This document shows, piece after piece, positions 18,809 to 23,461 of a stretch of 23,461 bases of DNA. Under the pieces are notes generated by a model. The model saw nothing but the letters and a program-made list of their open reading frames with translations, made no database searches and was not told the origin of the DNA. Both the position numbers and the translations under genes were made by a program. Position 1 is the stretch's first letter. The number at the start of each line of letters is the position of its first letter. Source of the DNA: Cerioporus squamosus (taxonomy: Eukaryota; Basidiomycota; Agaricomycetes; Polyporales; Polyporaceae); the NCBI GenBank assembly GCA_022592435.1, contig JABYQS010000423.1:1-23461 (forward strand). The letters are read 5' to 3'.

Positions 18809-20955
18809 CTAAGCAGTCTGCGGGCCCGCCAAGCGCACCTTCTCCTCGACGTCGCTCTCGTACAGCGCAAACGCCTTCTGGAACATGCCCGCGAGCTTGC
18901 GCACCTCGCGCTCGAACGCCTCCTTGTTCGGCCACGCGAGCTTCGGGTTCAGCAGCTCGCGCGGCACGCCCTCGAGGCCCGTCGGGATCTGCAGGTTGAA
19001 CACGCCAAAGGTCTCGTACTCGGCCTTGGCGAGCTCGCCCGAGTGCACCGCGTCCACGATCCGCCGCGTGTACTTGAGCGGGCACCGCTTGCCCGTCCCG
19101 AACTTGCCGCCCGTCCAGCCCGTGTTGATCAGCCAGCAGTCGACGTTGTGCTTCGCCATGCGCTCCGCGAGCATCTCGGCGTAGCGGCCGGGCTAGGGGG
19201 ATGGTCATTCAGTCTCCGGGATCGCGGTAGAGTACTGGGAGCAACTTACGTGGAGCACGATGAAGGGTGCGCTGTAGCACGTCGAGAACGTCGGGATGGG
19301 CTCGAGCACACCGTCCTCCGTACCGGGCGTCTTGCTGTGGGAGACGTGAGGATAGCTCACGGAAGGGACGAGAGATGAACTCACGAAGTGTAACCAGCCA
19401 AGAAGTGGTAGGAGGCTTGCTCAGGGGTGAGCTTCGCGACTGGGGGAAGAACACCGAACGCGTCGCAGGTGAGCATGATGATGTTCTTGGGCTGCGACTG
19501 GACGAAGCAGGGTATCTGGGCGTTGGGGATGAAGTCGATCGGGTACGCGCAGCGTGTGTTCTCCGTGATGCTGGCGTCGTCGTAGTCCGGTACGCGCGTG
19601 ATCGGGTTGTACACGACGTTCTCGAGGACGGCCCCGAACCGGATTGCGCTGAAGATCTCGGGCTCCTTCTCCGCGCTGAGGTTGATGCACTTGGCGTAGC
19701 AGCCACCCTCGATGTTGAAGACGCCATCATCGGACCAGACGTGCTCATCATCACCAATGAGCTTCCGTCGGGGGTCTGCGGAGAGGGTCGTCTTGCCCGT
19801 GCCGGAGAGACCGAAGAAGAGGGTGACATCGCCCTGCTCGCCAACGTTGGCTGACGAGTGGAGGGAGAGTTGACCGAACTTCACGGGTTGCAGGTAGTGC
19901 TATACGCGGAGGATCAGCGTCGGACCTGGCGCGGGGATGGCGGCGAAAGGAAGGGACCCTACCATCACTGAGAAGACACCCTTCTTCATCTCACCGGCAT
20001 ACTCGGTACCGAGGATGACCATCTCCATTCGCTTGAAGTTGATCTCGACCGATGTGGTGGAGGACATGCCCTTGGTGAAGCGGTTCGCCGGGAACTGACC
20101 AGCGTTGTAGATGATGAAATCGGGCTCGCCGAAGTTCTGGAGCTCTTCTTCCGTTGGGCGGATAAGCATGTTGTTCTAGATCGAACCGTGGTAAGCGACA
20201 TTTTCGCGACGGAGGTCCGCCATAACCCAATGGCCCTGTTATGGTAGACAAACTACCATGGTCGGGCGAAACCGGAGGTCGAAGATAGCACTCACCATGA
20301 ACAAAGCGTGATAAGCACGGGCGCAAATTACTCGCACTTTGATGCGGTACTTCGGGTCCCACTGGCGAACAACGACCGAGGTCAAACGGTGTGCCGTAGT
20401 TCGAGGAAGGATGAGCACTCACTCCTGCGTAACCGTCGAAGACATAGACGTTGTCTCGCGTGTTCAGGTAGTCGATGGCGCGTTCGCGATTGATCTCGAA
20501 GGTGTCTATGAGTACCGAGGTTAGGACTGCGCCTCCTGAACAGGTACTGGCACTTACGCTCGTCCATCTTAATGTTCACGGAGCCCCACCAGATCTCGTC
20601 CTTGGAGGTCTCCTCGTACACGATACGCTTGTCCTTGGGGCTGCGACCGGTCTTCTTCCCCGAGAAGTTGATCAGGGCACCCGACGAGGAGACGATTGCA
20701 CCCTCGTTGCGGATGGCATCTTCGTACAGAACGGCCGGAGGGGCGTTGCGCTTGATCTGGATGCGGTCCATATCGAAGCCGGCATGGGAGAAGTACTCCA
20801 AGTCACGGCCAATCACTGTCGGGAGTCGATAAACGCGACCGTTTGAGATGAACGACGGATGACTTACGATTTGAGACCTCAGCATCGTGCGCCTGGGCGT
20901 AGTGCTTGTGGAGGATGTGGGGGGTCACGTAGGGCGTTCCATGTGTGTAGACCAT
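18809..20955 (-). CDS. pck1: Phosphoenolpyruvate carboxykinase (ATP)
   Basis: Cytosolic enzyme (EC 4.1.1.49) converting oxaloacetate and ATP to phosphoenolpyruvate, the committed step of gluconeogenesis from C2/C3 carbon sources. Coding exons in transcript order: 20868-20955, 20558-20815, 20423-20505, 20296-20361, 19963-20175, 19385-19899, 19250-19334, 18809-19192. All introns are GT-AG and all phases agree, giving 563 aa, normal for the family. Visible signatures: [15 protein letters not shown] near the N-terminus, [10 protein letters not shown], the P-loop GLSGTGKT (about 266-273), the metal-binding [18 protein letters not shown], and [14 protein letters not shown] near the C-terminus. The start [12 protein letters not shown] is the first ATG after the 5'UTR intron and fits basidiomycete PEPCKs. 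Intron 20176-20295 is 120 nt; the others are 50-63 nt. Confidence 0.96.
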
Positions 20956-20967
20956 CTTGGTGGAAGG

Positions 20968-21276
20968 CTGGGAGCAAGCAGGGGGTCAGCGAGGGATGCA
21001 CGGAATGGTGGGTATGACATAGGAGGGCAGCGCCGCGCGATGACACGCGCCGAGACGCGGACCCCGGATCGGAGCAGGGTCATGCGAGCAGCCCCTGGAG
21101 GCGGAGGCGTCGACGCGATATGCACGCGCATATAGGCACATATGGATCGCACAAGTATGTCTTCAGCTGCACACACCATCGAGACGATGGAATCGGAAGG
21201 ATGAGAGCATCGTGCGGGGTAGGCGTCTGGGGCCGGAGCGCGCGTCGGGGACGAGGAGGAGGAGAGGAAGACTCAC
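20968..21276 (-). other. 309-nt 5'UTR intron of PEPCK
   Basis: A donor GTGAGT (read on minus at 21276) and an acceptor CCCAG at 20968-20969 bracket 309 nt. No ATG lies in the upstream leader exon, so it is untranslated. The ATG follows the acceptor by 12 nt. The intron is six times longer than the coding introns of the gene and could carry expression-enhancing sequence. Confidence 0.6.
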
Positions 21277-21463
21277 GATGCGGGCTGGGCAACGCGCGGG
21301 ATGTCTGCGGGTCGAGGAAAGACGAGAGGCAAAGCGGGGAAGAGGGGCGGTCGAGGGAGTGGAGGCTGGAGAGAGAGACTTTATAGCAGACAGCAGGCGA
21401 AGCATCCAACAGGACTCTGTGCCGAAAAAGGAAGCGGAGTCGTGCAATCACGCGGGAGCGGGG
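21214..21463 (-). promoter_or_regulatory. PEPCK core promoter: TATA box and CreA/Mig1-type sites
   Basis: On the minus strand a TATAAA box (21385-21380) is followed by a CT-rich leader leading to the 5'UTR intron. SYGGRG hexamers, the binding consensus of the carbon-catabolite repressor CreA/Mig1, occur at 21214-21219, 21334-21339, 21434-21439 and 21458-21463. PEPCK is glucose-repressed in fungi generally. The motif is short and this DNA GC-rich, so site function is inference. Confidence 0.5.
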
Positions 21464-22639
21464 AGGGCTGCACCCGGTCCTGTCCGTCTGGCGGGACACC
21501 GAGCGGAAATTCGCTCTGTCTCTGCGGCTGCTTTCCGTCGCGCGGGGTGTCGCTGCCCGGCGCAGGCAGCTCGTCGTGGTGGGCAGGAGGGAAGTGGGTG
21601 CCAGGTGTGCTCGCTGGCCCAGACGGGCTCCCCGACGCTTCTCCGTCGCGTGGGCCCCTCTGCGAATGCTCACATGCTGCTGCTCATCTTCCTTATCTGA
21701 CTAACCGCAACCATGTCCACTTGGCCTCCCCGCCCTCCTGCTCGAAGTCGTCGCCCACCCCGCACCGACCCCACACCGCCAGACAGAGACACCCCGGAGT
21801 CGCCTCCTCCGCCTCAGATCCGCGACCGTTCCTAAGGAAAGGGCGGTGACACCGGGACACGGAGCGGCTCACGCGGAGGTCCCCTCGGGAACATCTTGAC
21901 ATTCTGGACCCAAGCGGCTCCTTTCACCGGAATCCCCTCCGTGCAAGCCTGACATATGACGTCCACGCCACACCGCCGCTCGCTCCTTCCCCAGCCCTTG
22001 GGTCTGCCCTCGGTCGCCGACTCGTGACGGCTGCATTCTGCACGCTGGCGATGACCCGACCGTCCTCAAGCACAGCTGATCCTCCAATCGATGGTCGAAG
22101 TCCAACGAACAGTGGAGGTGGAGTAGTGTGAACTCTGGAAGGATCGGCGACTTGGGCTGTTCTGGCAATTCGTCCTCGGTACGTCCTTCTCTGTGGTCGG
22201 CTGTATCTTCGTGTAAACGCGCCGCCTGGCGCTGTCTGAGACTATGCAATGTATCCATGGCATGAGCGCAACGCCGCGGAGGTTGACGATGAGCCAGGGG
22301 AGCATAGTCAGTCTCACTTGAGTAGACTGCTCTCGACGGCCACTAGAGCAAAATTTGGATCGCGTGCTCTCTCCCGTGTCCAGACGATTGGCAATCGCGT
22401 GTCGAATGAGCTCACCGTCACAACGACGTACCCCTGGCCTGCATTTGTCTGGGAAGCGCACTTGGCTTGGTGAATTCGGTCGACGACACCGAGTGTGAGT
22501 TCCTATGTAGTCTCAGCGAACACTGGACGTTCCAAAGCAGTCGTCCGCATGCTCATGAGCGCACAGGACCCCGAGGTTGAGACACGATCGCCACGAACCT
22601 CCCATCTGTCATCGCGTCGACGTGGTACGAGAGCATAAG
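21464..22639. other. Intergenic region upstream of PEPCK
   Basis: About 1.2 kb without a gene I can support. A 40-codon proline/arginine-rich frame on the plus strand (21713-21835, beginning MSTWPPRPPARSRRP) has a plausible start context but no motif. Longer minus-strand frames (22066-22461, 21869-22258) look non-coding. The left part is presumably the extended PEPCK promoter. Confidence 0.4.
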
Positions 22640-22886
22640 TACTGTACTTTACAAAACAACCCGGGGCGTCACGCGTCACACAGGGGTCTCCCGGTCCGGA
22701 ATTTGCCTCTGTCACGCGTCACAAAGCCGCTGACCGGGGAAGCGCCCGGTTTTGGCGGGCGCCTCCGGCGCCCGCCTTCCAAATCCGGTACTTGTCACAC
22801 AAATTCTCGGGCGCTCCCGTTGTCCCGGAGTTTGTCCACCTCTGTCACGCGTCACACCCCTCCCGGGTTGTTTGTAAAGTACAGTA
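22640..22886. mobile_element. 247-bp TIR element (MITE) with TA-flanked ends
   Basis: Nearly perfect terminal inverted repeats: left from 22642 CTGTACTTTACAAAACAACC, right the mirror ending GTAAAGTACAG at 22884, differing by one A in the A-run. TA dinucleotides (22640-22641 and 22885-22886) could be a Tc1/mariner-type target duplication, although TA also belongs to the palindromic ends. Inside are three copies of GTCACGCGTCAC (ACGCGT at 22671-22676, 22714-22719, 22847-22852) and a GC hairpin (22754-22776). There is no open frame resembling a transposase, so it must be non-autonomous. Confidence 0.8.
22754..22776. repeat. GC-rich perfect hairpin inside the MITE
   Basis: Two perfect 10-nt arms, GGCGGGCGCC and GGCGCCCGCC, separated by TCC. 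It is near the centre of the element and would form a very stable stem. Confidence 0.85.
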
Positions 22887-22938
22887 TAGCTTTTAACGTG
22901 TGACGCAACCTTGAGCAACTCGCTGTCAGTGTCAAATA

Positions 22939-22946
22939 CTTATATA
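22939..22946. promoter_or_regulatory. TATA-like box just right of the MITE
   Basis: CTTATATA on plus, TATATAAG on minus. On the plus strand it is followed about 30 bp later by a pyrimidine-rich, leader-like stretch (22970-23030). On the minus strand it matches the TATA consensus better but would point into the MITE. Orientation is unresolved. Confidence 0.35.
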
Positions 22947-23110
22947 GCGCATGTAGTCGCCTCGCAGGAGCAGTTCGTCTCTCTTGTCAGTCGGTCGGCT
23001 CACAATTTTCCCCAAACCACTATCCGAACGACCGACAAAGCACGTTGACCGAACGCGGTATGTTTACATACTAGTACGCGCACATTAATCCTCGGTCATT
23101 GCGGTGGCGT

Positions 23111-23461
23111 TCATAGAGGCACTCCGGCGTCCGCGGCGACCGCTTGGGGCGTGAGCAAGCTGCCCTGCTCTCCCGCCGAGGGGATCAATTCGGACCGCAT
23201 ACCTGGAAATGGGGAGGACCTCATATGCAGACAGACGTTCGCCGATCTCGCTTCTTGCCCGTCTCTTCCGAAGGTCTCCGTGCGACGTAGTGCGTCGAGC
23301 TTGTTACTTACCAAGGTAGAAGAATTCCGCCAGCACGGCGACAAGATTGGCACAGCTACTCAAGCACAATACCAACCGGTACGAGCAATGCCCTGAGCCG
23401 AGCTCACCGACAGCTGCGGGTGACGAACGCTGTCGAGGAGGCGCAGATGCGGGCGACGTAC
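23111..23461 (-). CDS. Possible 3' end of a minus-strand gene (partial)
   Basis: Three minus-strand segments can be joined with consistent phase: 23408-23461, 23312-23355 and 23111-23202, via introns 23356-23407 (52 nt, GTGAGC...GTAG) and 23203-23311 (109 nt, GTAAGT...CCAG). They would read ARICASSTAFVTRSCR, then a hydrophobic CANLVAVLAEFFYLG, then MRSELIPSAGEQ to a stop at 23111. No family is recognised and the gene would continue beyond the window. Competing plus-strand frames exist (23151-23396), so this is tentative. Confidence 0.25.

Noticed and set aside
19267..19854. 195-codon plus-strand frame
   Set aside because: It is the mirror of the main PEPCK exon, which has unmistakable catalytic motifs on the minus strand.
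1..23461. CRISPR arrays, phage or bacterial operons, secondary-metabolite cluster
   Set aside because: No regularly spaced direct repeats, no bacterial gene features and no polyketide, peptide or terpene synthase motifs were seen.

Overview
The window looks like nuclear DNA of a filamentous basidiomycete, most likely an Agaricomycete (a polypore-like affiliation is a guess). The evidence is GC-rich, compact genes broken by many short GT-AG introns (mostly 45-65 nt), short intergenic gaps, and protein sequences typical of fungal MCM2, a vacuolar HMT1-type ABC transporter, a glycine-rich RRM protein and ATP-dependent PEP carboxykinase. There are no bacterial operons, CRISPR arrays or phage genes.

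Layout. 1-2360: gene-poor. It holds a roughly 780-bp inverted structure (about 877-1657) whose two arms each carry tRNA-like A and B boxes, with a perfect 47-bp palindrome between them, then a GGA microsatellite. 2361-4998 (minus): an unrecognised two-exon gene (859 aa). 4999-5243: a 245-bp divergent promoter with a 16-bp palindrome centred on an ACGCGT (MluI cell-cycle) box. 5244-9017 (plus): MCM2 in ten exons, with an apparent single-base deletion near 8818 that breaks the conserved C-terminus. 9502-13690 (plus): an HMT1-like half-size ABC transporter, about 15 exons, with a long disordered tail containing a repeated AFPS motif. 14450-15414 (plus): a small glycine-rich RNA-binding protein with a clear TATA/CCAAT/GC promoter, symmetric 45-nt glycine cassette exons and an intron after the stop codon. 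15480-16500: no gene I can defend. About 16502-18365 (minus): an F-box/LRR-like gene with an in-frame stop and a frameshift. 18809-20955 (minus): PEP carboxykinase, eight coding exons, a 309-nt 5'UTR intron and a TATA box at 21380-21385. 22640-22886: a 247-bp TIR element (MITE) carrying three ACGCGT sites and a strong GC hairpin. 22900-23461: perhaps the 3' end of a further minus-strand gene leaving the window.

The genes are mainly housekeeping: replication licensing (MCM2), vacuolar thiol-conjugate/metal transport (HMT1), RNA binding, and gluconeogenesis (PEPCK). They do not form a pathway cluster. I did not find a convincing new biological system. The best leads are the two non-coding elements, the cell-cycle-type divergent promoter linking MCM2 to an unknown gene, and the glycine-cassette exon architecture. 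Because MCM2 is essential, its apparent frameshift most likely reflects an assembly error, which also tempers the pseudogene reading of the F-box gene.
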